Source: Impatiens glandulifera (taxonomy: Eukaryota > Streptophyta > Magnoliopsida > Ericales > Balsaminaceae). Taken from it: a DNA stretch of 64,000 nt. Below, in pieces: positions 12,369 to 24,640 of the stretch. Positions within the stretch are counted from its first letter, which is position 1; each line of letters opens with the position of its first letter. The DNA is taken from positions 32,888,439 through 32,952,438 of the forward strand of contig NC_061868.1 of assembly GCF_907164915.1 (NCBI RefSeq). The letters are read 5' to 3'. The notes beneath the pieces are model-generated. The model was not told the DNA's origin, did not search any database, and saw only the letters and a list, made by a program, of their open reading frames with translations. The translations under genes were made by a program, and so were the position numbers.

Positions 12369-13359
12369 ATTTCTATTACATATTTAATGTATCAAAGATA
12401 TTAAAATAAATATTTCAATAAAATAAAAGGTTCTTCCTCATAGAATAACTTCAAACGAATATGATAGAAATATAAAAAGAAACAAAACTGACAACCACAA
12501 GAATAAAACAACCCTAAAAACAATGAAACTAAAACAAATACCTTTTCAAATTAAGAGACGAAAACAACAACAAAACTTTAAAAACACGGATAAAGGAGAA
12601 GGTTTTATTATCAGTTCTCTAATGTAAAACAAGATCAATATGGGCCCATGTCCGTAGGAAAATATGGGTTGGTTGTTAGGGTTGGCATTCACATGTGTCA
12701 TGTTGGTCATGGAAAATTGAGGGTTTTGATTGAAACCTCCATGATTTGGAGTCATCAACTAATGGCTCAGACCAAATTGTTGATCACCATCACCAAGCGC
12801 TAGCATCGATGTCAACTCACCTTGAAGAGACGAAGACTATTGAAAGAAGATTCTTGTAGTAATCTTGTCTCGAAAATTATAAAAAAATATAAAAGTATAA
12901 TATTACAAAGAAATTAAAATAAACTAAAAATATATAAAGAAACGAAATCAACAAAATCAACAAAATCAAATGTTGATTCGATACATTTGTTTGACACATT
13001 TTCTTTAAAACAGTTTCACCGTCTCCTTCTTGTGCTGGAGTTTATCAGATTGTTGTGTCCTAGGGTAAAACTAATCTAGTAGTGATTCAGCACCAGAATC
13101 ACTACGCGTCGAATTTAACCAACGTACCTGAACTATCACCAATATTAAAGAAGAATTATGTGAAACTACAATTAAAATTATCAATGAAAGATTTTTTTTT
13201 TTGAAAAATTATGAAGTAGCTAGCTTCTTATGATGTTGAAAGTGAAAAATAATGAAGTTCAAATGATAAAAACTATGTAATTCTGTAATTGTTATTATCT
13301 TTTATAATATGTGATCAATTGTGAAGTTATTTCAAAATAAAATAGTCAATCAATTCTGG
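12369..13359. other. AT-rich DNA outside the CACTA terminus; possible transposon-derived ORF
   Basis: Little can be supported. A 70-codon minus-strand ORF (12546-12758) starts MMTPNHGGFNQNPQ and is rich in Asn, Gln and Met; it could be the tail of a transposase-type protein, but I cannot place it. A small perfect hairpin, GTAGTGATTC with a 7-base loop and GAATCACTAC, lies at about 13079-13107. Confidence 0.35.
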
Positions 13360-13440
13360 AAGCGCTTTGAGTTTAAACAGGGACCGTGGCGGTGGGGTGT
13401 CATGCTAGTTCTTCTTTAATTCCCAAAATAATCAATCAAT
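13360..13440 (+). repeat. SINE-like 3' fragment, copy 1
   Basis: The segment contains gctttgagtttaaa, then ggggtgtcatgctagttct and ttaattcc. The same blocks, in the same order, are found in reverse complement at 54148-54235. Two dispersed copies with an adjacent B-box-like motif in the second suggest a SINE or another short interspersed repeat. Confidence 0.45.
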
Positions 13441-13925
13441 TAACGTATGAACAAAATCATTGAATGCAATCAATTACATTTTAATCAATTGCATTTTAAA
13501 AGTTTCAACGTATGCATTTATCATTGCATTTGATTGAAAATTTCTCATTTGAATATTGATATTAAAACTCCATTTAAATGACTCATTCAATTAAAATTTT
13601 AATTCAAATATATTATTTTTCGTTTTATGCAATAAAATGTATTTTACAAACAAGTTAAGTGACTTAAGTCCTTGGATTAGTATAAAAACTAATAACAAAT
13701 AAAATTGTCTTTTTTTTTATCTTTTATGATAAAATGCTTTAACAACAAGACTACCACAATATCATATTATATATGAATTATTCATGTATCATAAAAATGC
13801 TACATTTGGTGGACAAACCCACTAACTTTATTTTATTCTTGGGACTCACCCATTCAATTTTATTCTTCAATTCTCATTTCCATTCATATAATGAAAATCA
13901 TCTGCATAGTCTAAATTCTATCAGA

Positions 13926-14408
13926 TTACTCCCTCCGACGAATCTTCATAACCCTCTCAACGTTCTCCATATTCTGGTTGATAACCCCAATCAACTCTTC
14001 ATAATCTCCCATAGCCAGCCCCGACAACGCTTCTCTCGGATTTATCATGGTTTGAAACATGATATGTGTCATTTCCATAAGACGATTCTCCTCTTGTTCC
14101 TTTCTTAGCTTCTCCTCCATCTTTTGGATCCTCTGCCTCATGAAGGCCTCTTGATTGACCTCCTTCTTCACTTGATCAACCTCTGATGAGCACTGAAATT
14201 CCATGACAAGATTCCTTGTTTCATCCACCGATGGCCATATTATAGATTGAGAATCAAATATGTTGTATATGATGGTACATGCTGCGATGCCGTAAAGAGT
14301 AGTGAGTTCCTCTACTTTCTTCAATATACCATCTTTTCTTTTCTTAAATATGTTTTCTCTCTCGGTATCATTGGAAATGGAAGTGAGGTTGACATTGTTT
14401 CCAGTCAT
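13926..14408 (-). CDS. Type I M-gamma MADS-box protein (AGL80/PHERES-like)
   Basis: This is an uninterrupted 160-codon, single-exon ORF. Residues 1-60 are a MADS domain with the M-gamma signature: KKRKDGILKKVEELTTLYGI, then ACTIIYN, then SQSIIWPS. After it comes a Lys/Glu-rich coiled-coil segment (about 75-110) with MRQRIQKMEEKLRKEQEENR, and a tail with LSGLAMGDYEELIGVINQN. Single-exon genes of this size are usual for type I MADS factors, which act mostly in the central cell and endosperm. The extreme N-terminus (MTGNNVNL) has lost basic residues that family members normally have there (of the MTRKKVKL kind), so DNA binding may be weakened. A TATA box lies about 90 bp upstream. It is probably a real gene, though a recent pseudogene cannot be excluded. 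Confidence 0.85.
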   Translation of the reverse strand: MTGNNVNLTSISNDTERENIFKKRKDGILKKVEELTTLYGIAACTIIYNIFDSQSIIWPSVDETRNLVMEFQCSSEVDQVKKEVNQEAFMRQRIQKMEEKLRKEQEENRLMEMTHIMFQTMINPREALSGLAMGDYEELIGVINQNMENVERVMKIRRRE

Positions 14409-14498
14409 GATGTTTCTAGCAGTGATTAAGGATTAGAGAAGAAAAGCTCTCTTTTTTCTTCTCAATTTGTGGGATATTTTGGTTCATGGCTAGCCTCT

Positions 14499-14507
14499 CT
14501 TATATAG
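14499..14507 (-). promoter_or_regulatory. TATA box of the MADS-box gene
   Basis: The minus strand reads ctatataag about 90 bp upstream of the ATG at 14408, a normal distance for a plant TATA box with a short leader. A CT/GA-rich leader lies between. Confidence 0.6.
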
Positions 14508-14780
14508 ATTCTTGACAAATAATTTGTTTGAAGGCCTTTCACTCTAGAACCATTGTAATCCAAACTTGTTAAGAAAAATTAAGAAATAAATTAATTCAAA
14601 ATGAATGAGATTTATTAACTAATAATGGACAAAGATTTATTACCATATAAGGTAGATTAATTTCCTTTTGTGAGTATTTTTAGAATTAAAATATGAGATT
14701 TCTTTCGATGTTTGGAAATTAGTTAAAATAATCAAATTAACATTATTATAATCTCGAATAAATTTCTTGTGACTAATTAC

Positions 14781-15616
14781 TAGGGGTGTAAAATCGGCCG
14801 GTTAACGAGTTAACCGGTTCAAGTTAAGTTCAGTTTTACCTTTTATAAACCGGTTAATCGACCAATATTGGTATTGGTTTTACAGGCCGGTCGGTTAATC
14901 GACCGATATTGGTATTGATTTTACCGGTCGGTTAACCTAGTTTAACTGAGAATCGATAATTCAAAATTTTAAATTAAATATTAAATTTATTAATTTGTTT
15001 TTCAAAATTCTTATTTGTTTATTATGTTATTCTCTATTTTTTCTAGGTTATAATATAATATATTTTATAGATATATTTAGAAATATGTTATAATATATTA
15101 TATTATTGTAACAATATATTATATTTTAATATTCTATATTTCTAAACTAAAAAAATGGGACAACGACTTAAGTATGTAATCTACAAACACACTTAACCAA
15201 TTAACCAGACACATAACTTGTCGTCTGACGGACTCAAATTTAGGAACATAAGTTATTATCCACCTCTTTTTTCCGCTATACTAGAAGAGGGGATTCTATT
15301 TCTAAACTAATAACTTTATAAATTAATTTTTTTTATTAAAATAACAATTTTATACAAATTATAATTTAAAATTAACAATAACTAATATATATAAATTATT
15401 AAATATTATTTATAATATCTAATATTTACAAAATAACTAATATAAATATATGATAAAATTATTACCGATTTACTGTTACACCGATAGAAAAATAATTTAA
15501 CCGTAAATCGAACTGTTTAATTAGTAAAAACTGGTTAACCGATAAAACGGTAAAATGATACCGGTAAGCTATCGATTTAGTTCGGTTATCGGTTTTCCAA
15601 TTTTTACACGTCCCTA
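14781..15616. mobile_element. hAT-type MITE, 836 bp
   Basis: The ends are inverted: taggggtgtaaaatcgg on the left and, read from the right, tagggacgtgtaaaaattgg. Both subterminal regions are dense in aaccggtt/ttaaccg motifs. Flanking 8-mers ctaattac and ctcatttc match at six of eight positions, as expected for an aged hAT target-site duplication. No transposase ORF is present. Confidence 0.72.
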
Positions 15617-17063
15617 CTCATTTCATTTTAAATTATAAATAAGAATTCTTTATAGATAAGGAACATAAAATGAATAAAACAATGATATATTATCATAAAA
15701 AAAATCATATTCACATAATACATTTTCACATAAAGGATCCCTCATTATTCTCAAATAGATAAATATAGTTTCAAATTTTACTTATTTCAAACAAAGATAT
15801 TCTTAATAAACTAAATATTCAGGTATAATTAGTTGAGGTTGATTTACAAGAAAATATAATATGCAGATGAATATCATTTTAATATTTTGTGTTAGTTTTG
15901 TAGATAAATATGAGGATATCGAGATTCACTATACCAAATATGGATTTTTCCGACACATAAATACTGACACATAATATGCGTCGATAACTAAGAAAATTGT
16001 AAATCTTAGAAAAGTTAAGTTAGCTTTTCTTTTATAAATGATGTCTTTCCATTAATACACATTTTTAAACCAATACCTTAGCCTGTTTTATTTTTTCTAT
16101 ACCCATCAACTAAAAACTTTTTGTAAACAAGTAGTCTTACTATTTTTCTTTTTAAATTAGTCTCCCACCATTTTTCTTATTCTATCGTACTCAAAAGCCC
16201 TAGTATCAAATAACGGCGCCTCCTCCAGAAGGGTCATCGTTCCCAAGATGTATCAGGTCGGATTCTTTCACCCCTGGAAATGCTCCGATCCGCTCGCAAT
16301 ACAGCCCAATTGACATTTGTTCCTTCTCGCTTCCCATTCTCTAGGATATCTTGTGGTCTAATAGATCCATCTTTTTAGTCATTATCCCATCGCCGAGCCA
16401 CCTCTCTGACATGTCCGGTTAGGTCCTCTCTCTCATCCACAGAGGCTGGCCAGTGGCGACACCATACCTTTCGGGAGTTACAATCCTTCAGAGTTCACTT
16501 CCCCGACGACCGCAAATAGAGAATTGCATAGCTTGATTAACAAAACCAGTTCCGGGATTGGCTTATTCTCTCCCTAAGATTTATTTGGTTAACCTGATAA
16601 TAAAACAATCACTCAACCTTTTAGTAGCTTGACGACGGTTTCAGAGGTGAACCAGTTTTTTCCTGGTATTTCTGATGTGTCATCTCATAAAATATTTAAA
16701 GTAGAGATGTGCATGTACATATGCATGTGCATTGATATTAATGTTAAAGTGTATGCTGATTTATTTTAAGAAATAAATAAAAGAGAGTATGTTTATCACT
16801 CGAGCATTCTTTATTGAGAGCAAATTGTTTTAAACAAAACAATTAAATATACATGTGGATAAGTTTTATTTTATATTTTAAAGACTTTTCATTTTCTTAG
16901 GCTTTTCAAATTCTTAGTGTTTTCATATTAATACGTTTTTCATGTTCTTAGACTTTTCATATCCTTAGACTTTTCATTATATTGACATAACACGTTTAAC
17001 TTCGTGTCCCAAAAGACCTAGCTGATTATATCATGACTTACAACAATCTTCCTCCACTACTTG
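15617..17063. other. Intergenic DNA with a possible CACTA-like end and a GC-richer island
   Basis: At 15927 the + strand reads cactataccaaatatgg, then ccgacacataa and gcgtcgat, resembling a diverged CACTA terminus; no partner end was found. 16190-16530 is clearly GC-richer than its surroundings but stops occur in all frames. 16880-16975 repeats acttttcat and ttcttag several times with a spacing near 18 bp. Confidence 0.35.
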
Positions 17064-18075
17064 TGTCTCGAGAAATTCTTAGAATAGGGACTTTGATTTT
17101 GATAGGTTGCATCGCATCCATTCCGTAGACCAATGCGAACAACATTTCTTCCGTTGACGTTCGAATGATTGTTCATTAGCCCAAGAGAGCGTAGAGCAAC
17201 TTCTCGTACAAATCCTTGTACGTATGAGTCATCTTCTTCATGATGATGTTGACATTCTTGTTTATTGCTTCAATGCATCGTTCGTCTGAGGATGGTACCT
17301 GACATAATTACAAAAACCAAGCAAAACAAATCTTTGTTAGTTTTTTTCGAAAGATTTAGTTAGATTTTCTAATTTTAAATCATTTTAACTTTTATTCGAT
17401 TAAAATAATTTGAAGATCTTTTTCAATGTTAAGATTTAAACTGTTTCCTCTGTAGTAGACAAACTCTCCTCCTGATTTTCTAAGTAGTGTTTCATGTTGC
17501 AAGTTTATTCTGACTCGGACGTTTTGTCCACGGTCGTAAAATCAACAATTATTACTTCATTATGAAAAACATTGTTCAAAATGTAAAAAAAAAACATTGT
17601 ACAAAATGTTAAAAAAACATTGTTCTCAAGAATTAAATAAACTGAAAAAAGAATTGTTTGTTTCAGATCGTTATTAATCGATTTTAACTTGCCCTTGATG
17701 TCTCTTCATCTAATCATGCACTACTAGTGGGTTGGCTTTGACCTGTGGCACTGGGATGACCTTGATATCAATAAGGTCCTGGATTTTGTACTTCAAAGCA
17801 AAGAAGAAGACAGTGGAGTTCCAATTTTCTTGATGGTACTTACACCATTCGTTTACGAACTTCCCTTTTGACGGTTTCCCCGATATTGGCATAAGAACCT
17901 GAATTAGTTTCTTTGGCAACAAAATGTCCAAGGCTTTCGATACTGGCATACCCAAATCATCAAAATTTTTGCGTGGCGGAACAATAGTAGTTCTCCTTAC
18001 CTGTGTCGGTTGTTGGACCATCCTGGGAGGAAATTGTTTTCTTTTAGGAGACGATTGTCTTGGAGGACGCTCCAT
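17064..18075 (-). pseudogene. Ty3/gypsy retrotransposon relic: gag and integrase pieces
   Basis: On the minus strand, 17710-18075 encodes a gag-like segment: FDDLGMPVSKALDIL, then WCKYHQENW and KIQDLIDIKVIPVPQ. It resembles the Ty3/gypsy gag knuckle region (C-x-YH-x-x-GH...C...IQDLID), with the knuckle damaged. Downstream, 17064-17310 reads EAINKNVNIIMKKMTHTYKD, EKLLYALLG, then FALVYGMDA and PIKIKVPILRIS, the C-terminal integrase region of the same superfamily. Protease, RT and RNase H are absent, so most of pol has been deleted. Confidence 0.75.
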
Positions 18076-18239
18076 TCCATTTTTCTTTTCTTCCTAGACA
18101 CTAACAATAGTAAAAATACAATAGTAACTAACCATAGTAACTACTTTCCATTGTCTCGGTTATTAGTCAGTGTTACCAACTATTACAATAGTAAAAATAC
18201 TTCTGTTCACATTGGTTAGTTTTAATAGTTTTAGGATAA

Positions 18240-18419
18240 AACAATCAAAAATGGAGAAATTTCTAAGTGATAGACAACAGTTTTGATAATTTATTCTAAA
18301 AAATCAAAAAGGGAGAAATTATTAGATTAAATTAGCTAATCAACTTAAGAAAATTAGCCAACAATTATAAAACTACTAGGTTTTGAATATCTAGTTTAAA
18401 TAATCAAAAAATGAGAAAT
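18240..18419 (+). repeat. Reiterated PPT/LTR-start units before LTR A
   Basis: Three purine tracts (aatggagaaat, aagggagaaat, aatgagaaat) are each followed by an LTR-like start, the last being the real LTR A. The tract at 18308-18319 is followed by tattagattaaattag, which resembles the LTR start of the related family. Multiple polypurine tracts near the 3' LTR are a known Sirevirus trait. Here they precede an LTR that is followed by a PBS, so this LTR may once have been the 3' LTR of an upstream copy. Confidence 0.6.
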
Positions 18420-19957
18420 TGTTAAGTAAAAATAATTAATTAAGTAGTATTAATCAACTATTTAAATAAGAACCTAACTGTGTCAAAATAATCATGTGCC
18501 GATTAAACCAGATTGGTATTCAAATTAAAGTCGGTTTTGTCAACAAATCAGCTTTCCGGGCATAAAGACTTTTTAAGCATATCGGTTTTTGAAGCATATC
18601 GGCTTTTGAAGCATAGCGACATTTGGACCAAATCATCATTTGGACCAAATCAACATTTGGAACATATCGGCTTTTGGTGCATACTGACATTTGAAGCATA
18701 TCGGCTTTTGAAGCATATCGGCATTTGGACCAAATCGGCATTTAGACCAAATCGACATTTGGAACATATCGGCATTTAAAGCATATCGACATTTAAAGCA
18801 TATCGGCTTTTGAAGCATATCGTCTTTTAAAGCATATCGACATTTGAAACATATAGGCATTTAAAACATATCAGCATTTGGACTATATCAGTATTTGGAA
18901 CCATTTCGACATTCTAGACATATCAGTATTTTGCAGATCGGCTTTCTGCAAGCATATTTGACATTCTACACTTCGGCATAATATGAAGTGCATCCGACAT
19001 TTCACAATTCCCATACTTAATCAACCTGGGGACATATATATGAATATTTCCGGAAAAGTCAGATGTCATCTTTACACTTCCCAGATGAGCATTTCCATTT
19101 AAGTGCAAAGACTGATGAAGATCTTCTTACACTAGTAGAACCAGAATCAAAGACAAATCAAACAGTCTGAATCATACATTTCTTTGAGATTGAAATCGCA
19201 TTAATGAGAATTTTACTTACTATTATTCAAAGTACAGACAGGATCAAAGAATATCCCATACATATACTATTCTAGACTTCAACCAATCAAAATCAATACA
19301 GTGGTCTTATGAAGCAAATATAGCCATTGAGCAGCAAATATATCCGTTTGACATCTTCCTACTTAAAAAGACAAAAGTCAATCTGCTTCACCACCTTTTT
19401 ACCCGCTGTTAACTTTGAGAACAATCCATTTGTTATCAAATCTTTCAAGCTGTCAAAGTTCCATAAGAATTTCAAGTGTGTTAAAGTTCTAAAAGTGTAT
19501 TACAATACTAGATATTTTGTGTGAGTGGTGAGCATTGTAAGTTGACAGAATTCATTTATGTTGAACAGAGTGAGTATATTGGAAGGTGGAAAACAGGCAG
19601 TAACTAAGCCCTGGTTGTTCAACTGAGTTTGTATATGTGTTGTAAACAGACCGAATATTCTAGTGAATATCCTTCTCAAGAGTTTGAGAAGTAGGGGTGA
19701 CGTAGGAGCTTTATCTTCGAACATCCATAAAATCTGTGTTTTATGTTGTGTGTTCTTCATTATCTCATCATTCCTATTGTCATCTGTTGCTTCAAGCCCA
19801 AACAAACAGTTCCGCACTTGACCTTGTCAAGAGTTTGTGACGACTTGTGTAGAGTGGAGACGAAATAATCAACCTCTAACAGGGTTATTATCAAACGGTG
19901 TGTGTAAGCGTTCAACGTTGCAAGACCCCATCTCCTTCGGCATTCTCGATCCCATCA
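18420..19957 (+). repeat. 5' LTR of copia element A
   Basis: Begins TGTTAAG after a purine tract and ends cccatca just before the PBS; 1538 bp. The segment near 19690-19740 (ggggtgacgtaggag...aacatccataaa) is shared with LTRs B, C, D and E in the window, so these families are related. The left part holds the 17-bp array described separately. Confidence 0.75.
18560..18920. repeat. 17-bp minisatellite inside LTR A
   Basis: About 20 units of roughly 17 bp alternate between aagcatatcggcttttg and accaaatcggcatttgg types. The latter create short palindromes (atttggaccaaat). The array opens long ORFs on both strands, which are repeat translations, not genes. Confidence 0.8.
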
Positions 19958-19959
19958 AG

Positions 19960-19972
19960 TGGTATTAGAGCC
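19960..19972 (+). other. Primer-binding site, element A
   Basis: tggtattagagcc is complementary, with one mismatch, to the 3' end of plant initiator tRNA-Met (TGGTATCAGAGCC). It sits two bases after the LTR, as is normal for copia elements. Confidence 0.85.
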
Positions 19973-20031
19973 ATGTTTCTCTATTCTTAAGCAATCAGAT
20001 TTCAGCATGTTTTATCGTCAACAAGGCCCCA

Positions 20032-20236
20032 ATGTTCGAAAGTGAAGACTTCATTGATTGGAAGCTACACATGCAAGTGTATTTAGCTTCACTAGACGAT
20101 GACATGATGTGCGTTATCTTTGATGGTCCAATAAAGATTGACAAGGAACGAAGCGAGTGGACAAATGATGATAAGAGGAAGAACAGTCTTGACAATCTAG
20201 CCAAAAATGCCATTTACAACACCCTAGATAAAAACA
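20032..20236 (+). pseudogene. Copia A gag, N-terminal part
   Basis: Reads FESEDFIDWKLHMQVYL, then GPIKIDKE and NAIYNTLDKNT, matching the gag N-terminus of elements C and D in this window. The start codon is uncertain because the frame upstream of the ATG at 20032 is also partly readable. The reading is cut by the CACTA element and resumes at 25161 with AKEVWDKIIQLNEGNERTKE. Confidence 0.85.
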
Positions 20237-21972
20237 CACTACAACAAAATAGATCTACGATGACGCTTAAAAAGACTTCTGCCAACCCTTAAAAGCGTCG
20301 CCAAAAATATCACCGACACTTATTCTTGCATCGCCATAAGCAGGGTGGGCACTTGTTATAACGACGCTTATTTAAACGTCGGTAAAATCAATTTAAGCGT
20401 CGCCAAAAGTCTATAATTTTGAAAAACGATTTTATTTTTAATTTATTTTAACAATTTTATTCTAATTTTCATTTTTATTTTTAATTATTCATTGAAAAAG
20501 ACATCTAAAAATAATTGCATAATCATTAGTGACATTTTTAATAATAAAAAAATTAACATAAATTCTCACAACATCAAATATATTTTAAACAAAAAAATGC
20601 AGCAATAGAGAACTAGAAATGAATAGGTTTCATCCACTTAATCTTCTTCTTGGACATCAAACTTCTTCTTGGACCAAAGCTTCTTCTTGGACCAAAGAAA
20701 TTATGTGAAAGAGGTTCTTAAAGAAAGAAAATGGTATATTAATGTAAATTAAATCGACACAAAATTTGAAAAACAAAACCGATTGCTTCTTCATGCAATT
20801 GACAGCTCAAAGACAAAGACGAGCATATAACACATGAATCATTCATTCTTCACAATTAAACCGCTAAAAGGGAAATGAATTGATCTTCAATTATTGGAAT
20901 CTAGATATTAAGATTGTTCATTACAAAATTTCAAAAATAAACTTATAGAATTCTTGAAGGTCAATATACCGATTTGAAAACACCATTTTAACCAAATATG
21001 AATATACATTGGATTATGTTTCACATGCCCTAAATGAGTGATATACATGACCTAAAATTCTATGTAACCCAATTTAAGAATACATTTTATATCTAGCTTT
21101 GTATCTAGATTATGACAAAAACATAAATAACTTTTTCAGTTTAACAATGACTAATCGATTTGTGTCATTTGAATAATCTTTAACTAATCCAAAAACTTTT
21201 ACCTATTCTCTCATCAATTAATTTATCAACCAAAATACTAATAAATGTTAAGTCTATTCACCAAATACCTCAATTGTTTATAATTTCAATCCAAAAAAGT
21301 GTCATAAATAGTTTATCTATATAAATCTAGACAAAAAAAAGAGTATTTCCAATGTCGAATTGGCAAAATAATAGCCTTGGAAATAAAAATTTCTAGTTTA
21401 AAGATGTTTTCAAATTCTATGAGACAATTCATATGCAAAATATAGACTTGAAATAACCAATAAAGATCATGAGACATAAGGTATAAACTATTTAAAATAG
21501 AATACCTTAGTGAATCTACTTTAAGACACTAATATATAATATTATTAATTATATAAAGATCGACAATAATAATTGTCGAATTTCTTTAATAATCATGATT
21601 AATAAGGATGTTTGGTGCACATATCTATCACTAACAAATATTTCTATAAACAATTATCTCTAGCAGATATCATATATGTTAAATAGAAACATTCAATCAA
21701 TCAACAATCAAACAAAGATAGACAAGACAAACCTGGAATGGATTAAATCCAAAAATAGAACATAGAATAAGTTCCAACAACAATACTTCAGCCAGTCATC
21801 AATACTGTCAAAAGAAAAACCAAATATAGAGAATTAATTTTCCTTTTATAATATTAAAACTCAAACATAAAAGTATAAAACTGTTATACCCGTGGTCTTA
21901 GTATAAAAAACAAACAAAATAATAAACATATAAGATATTATTAAAAATAATAAACATATAATATATTCCTTG

Positions 21973-22776
21973 TCATATTGATTTTATAGAAAACTTTATA
22001 TGAAAATTTTTGTATACCTTCTCCAAACAAAATATTAAATCCGTACCTTTGCAGCAAAAAAAATTTACCTTATCAACCGCCTTCTCTAAATAGAATGCTT
22101 GATGACCCAACTGAACATATTTATTATGTTCCAACACAAAGAGAACTTTCATAAGGACATATTTATGATCTTTAGAATAATTAAAAATAACAAGCAATAA
22201 AAAAATTACATCAACTCTAAGCATAGAACCTAGTTCATATTGTGCATCTGGATCACTCATGCTGCAACTTCAACCAATAAAGTAGTCCCTCTGTTTAAAG
22301 TAGACAAACTACTTAAGTATTTGATATAACCATGTCAAAAGAAATAATTTACCAGAAGAAGAGTTAATAATCAACTAAAAAGGGGAATGCACTTGTTATC
22401 CCTTAAAATATAAAAAAAGGTACAAAGTTTAGAGTTTGTTATCACTTACACAGCTACACATGCCCCAGGTGTATGATATTTAAAATGTAACTTTGATAAA
22501 AAAAAAAAAAAAGTATCTAGCTTGTGTATTTGAATTGTCAACCTCCATGACTAACTCAAAATTCTCCTTTGCCGTACGCAATGTCTTTGGGTGATTTCCA
22601 CTGCCATTTTTATCATAATAACTTGAAGCTCTTTTCCAACCACCAAGATTATCTGAAAATTACAGTATAGTCCACAAATTACATCTAAATTCATAAACAA
22701 GACAAGTTCATAAAAAGAGATTCCTTAATCCTTACCACTACATGAATCAATGATCCCCAAAACAATATATATCATC
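21973..22776 (-). pseudogene. Captured Sel1-like/TPR-like gene fragment inside the CACTA element
   Basis: Three minus-strand exon blocks are visible. Block 22736-22776 encodes MIYIVLGIIDSC and splices (gtaagg...cag) to 22513-22652, which reads GGWKRASSYYDKNGSG, HPKTLRTAKENFELVMEVD and NTQARY. A third block starting near 22260 after ttgcag reads MSDPDAQYELGSMLRVD and then QAFYLEKAVDK. DPDAQYELG...LR is the Sel1-repeat pattern. Introns are retained, so it was captured from genomic DNA. The specific parent gene is not identified; it decays into non-coding sequence before 21973. Confidence 0.55.
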
Positions 22777-22852
22777 CTGAAAGAAGATTTTTATGAGTTC
22801 ATAATTCATGTTGGAAAGAAAAGTCATAGCTATTCTCAGAACAATGTCTCAC

Positions 22853-23345
22853 CATTAATATTCAGGAGCTAGAAGATCACAAATGACGCCCACAAGACAG
22901 GACTGTTAATATTAAAAACAATACAATTTTCAGTAAAATACGTATTTTTTAATCTAAAAAAGTCATATTTGTTTAGATAATAACCTTACTCCTACAACTG
23001 TTTTGAAATCATCCTCAAATGACGTTTGGATATGAACCTGCACCAGTAAAACAAATGAAGATCATCATCATCCTCTCTCAATGAATTTCAATCTATAGAA
23101 GAAACACTTACACTTAAGAAACCATTTCGCAACTTTAAATAGTCAGACTTAGTAACTGATTTGAAAAATTGTTGAAAGAAGCATCCCTGCAACATATTGT
23201 TATCAATGGACCAGCCAAACTAATAAGAGGTATAATAAATATGTCTTACAATATAGAAGAAGAATGGACTCCGACTGCAGAAATTAGTATGAGCTCGAAC
23301 AAGTGATGTCTCGTAGGTAGGCCTGAATTGTGAAAGATCTACACA
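22853..23345 (-). pseudogene. Captured MLO-like gene fragment inside the CACTA element
   Basis: Four consecutive minus-strand exons with GT...AG borders are readable. 23250 to about 23345 gives FRPTYETSLVRAHTNFC and SPFFFYI. 23112-23186 gives GCFFQQFFKSVTKSDYLKL and RNGFLS. 22985-23037 gives VHIQTSFEDDFKTVVGV. 22853-22902 gives SPVLWASFVIF-stop-LLNIN. This order matches the second and third cytoplasmic-loop/TM region of MLO seven-transmembrane proteins, calmodulin-binding membrane proteins known for powdery-mildew susceptibility. A TAG replaces a Leu in the TM segment, and about 15 residues before EDDF are missing. The neighbouring Sel1-like block lies just downstream on the same strand. No full-length MLO is present. 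Confidence 0.8.
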
Positions 23346-23479
23346 TTCCCGCAAAGAGAAAAAAAATATAAATTTCAAACGTTTAATCAAAATTTCTATA
23401 ATAATAATAATAATCCTACCGGTGGAAAAATCAAAGTCAGGGGAGGGGATGTAGTCTCCGATTCCCAATTTTTCCAACT

Positions 23480-24640
23480 ACGGATCTTGAAAATAAAACA
23501 ATTTATATAAGTTCATTCCTTTTGCAATATAATACAAATTTGGTTAGTTTGTGTTTATAGTTAAAATACCCTGAGTTCTGTAACTCCAATTGTGTAACTG
23601 CACTGTATAATAACATGAAACGGTGCATGATGAAGTCCACTTATAGTTATAAGTGGTACCTTTCTCTATAGATGATGAAGAAAAAATAAATCAATAATGA
23701 CTATAAGTTTCGGTGGTGGGACACTTCATTCTTCGACCATGACATGATAACTCATGCCAATTGTATCACTTTTCTTCCTTTTAACTAATATTACATCTTT
23801 AATGTCTACGCAAAAAACACTCAGGAGCAAAAAACACATGTTAATGAATTGGGTCGAACTGAGTATTAGAACTATAGATTCTCAGTTTCTAAGCTAGACA
23901 TAAATGACTTGGTCTGTTCTATGTTTTTCCTTTGAACATAAATAAAAAAAATTGAGTTTTAAGGATAAAGAGAGAAACAGTTATCACCTACCCGCTTACC
24001 TTCGGTGCAAAAAGCCTCCCTAGGACATGAACAAACAAGATATTCAAAATTCTGCTTCAATCACGAAACTCCAAATGCCAAATGACTTACCCATGTAGTA
24101 CAATCGAGCAGCTATGGATTACATAAAACAAATACAATTAGAAGAAATCACTATCAATCAAACGTGAATCATGAAACAATTAAAAGAATATAAACAAGAG
24201 TGAAACAATTAGAAGAAATTAAACAAAAGTGAAAGATCGATACATACTTCGAATCGATTTTCTCCGATCGTGTACTCTCAACAGAAGAAGATAAAAAAAA
24301 GTGATGCTTATCTATCGGTGGAATATTATTGTGTCCAAACTTCAATGAAACGTTCTCTTTCAGTTGTTCTTGTCGTTCTGTGCGTTGATTGCGTCGTCCA
24401 GGTGATGGGGGGGGGTCGTAAGTGCTTACCTAGTGAAGTAGCTCCACGAGGAAGACATCAGGAATAGAAAACGATGATGACATAGATGATGATGAAGATC
24501 TACTCTGTCGTTTCATGATATAGATGATGATGAAACAATAAATGATATAGAGATAGAAGGAAGAAAATGTCTACAACCGAAAGATTGGGGAAAGTCGGTG
24601 ATTAGGTTAGAAAATGAATAGATATGTTCTAAGAAAATTA
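23480..24640. other. CACTA interior upstream of the captured exons
   Basis: There are a few exon-like blocks on the minus strand (about 23570-23650 and 23990-24100), but I recognise no protein. The ORF at 24270-24467 on the + strand looks like chance. The part near 24240-24290 could be the leader of the captured gene. Confidence 0.3.

Noticed and set aside
18513..18860. Overlapping ORFs on both strands rich in Lys, Cys, Ile and Tyr
   Set aside because: They are translations of the 17-bp minisatellite in LTR A.
24270..24467. 65-codon + strand ORF in the CACTA element
   Set aside because: Opposite to the captured genes, no domain, no supporting splice or promoter signal.
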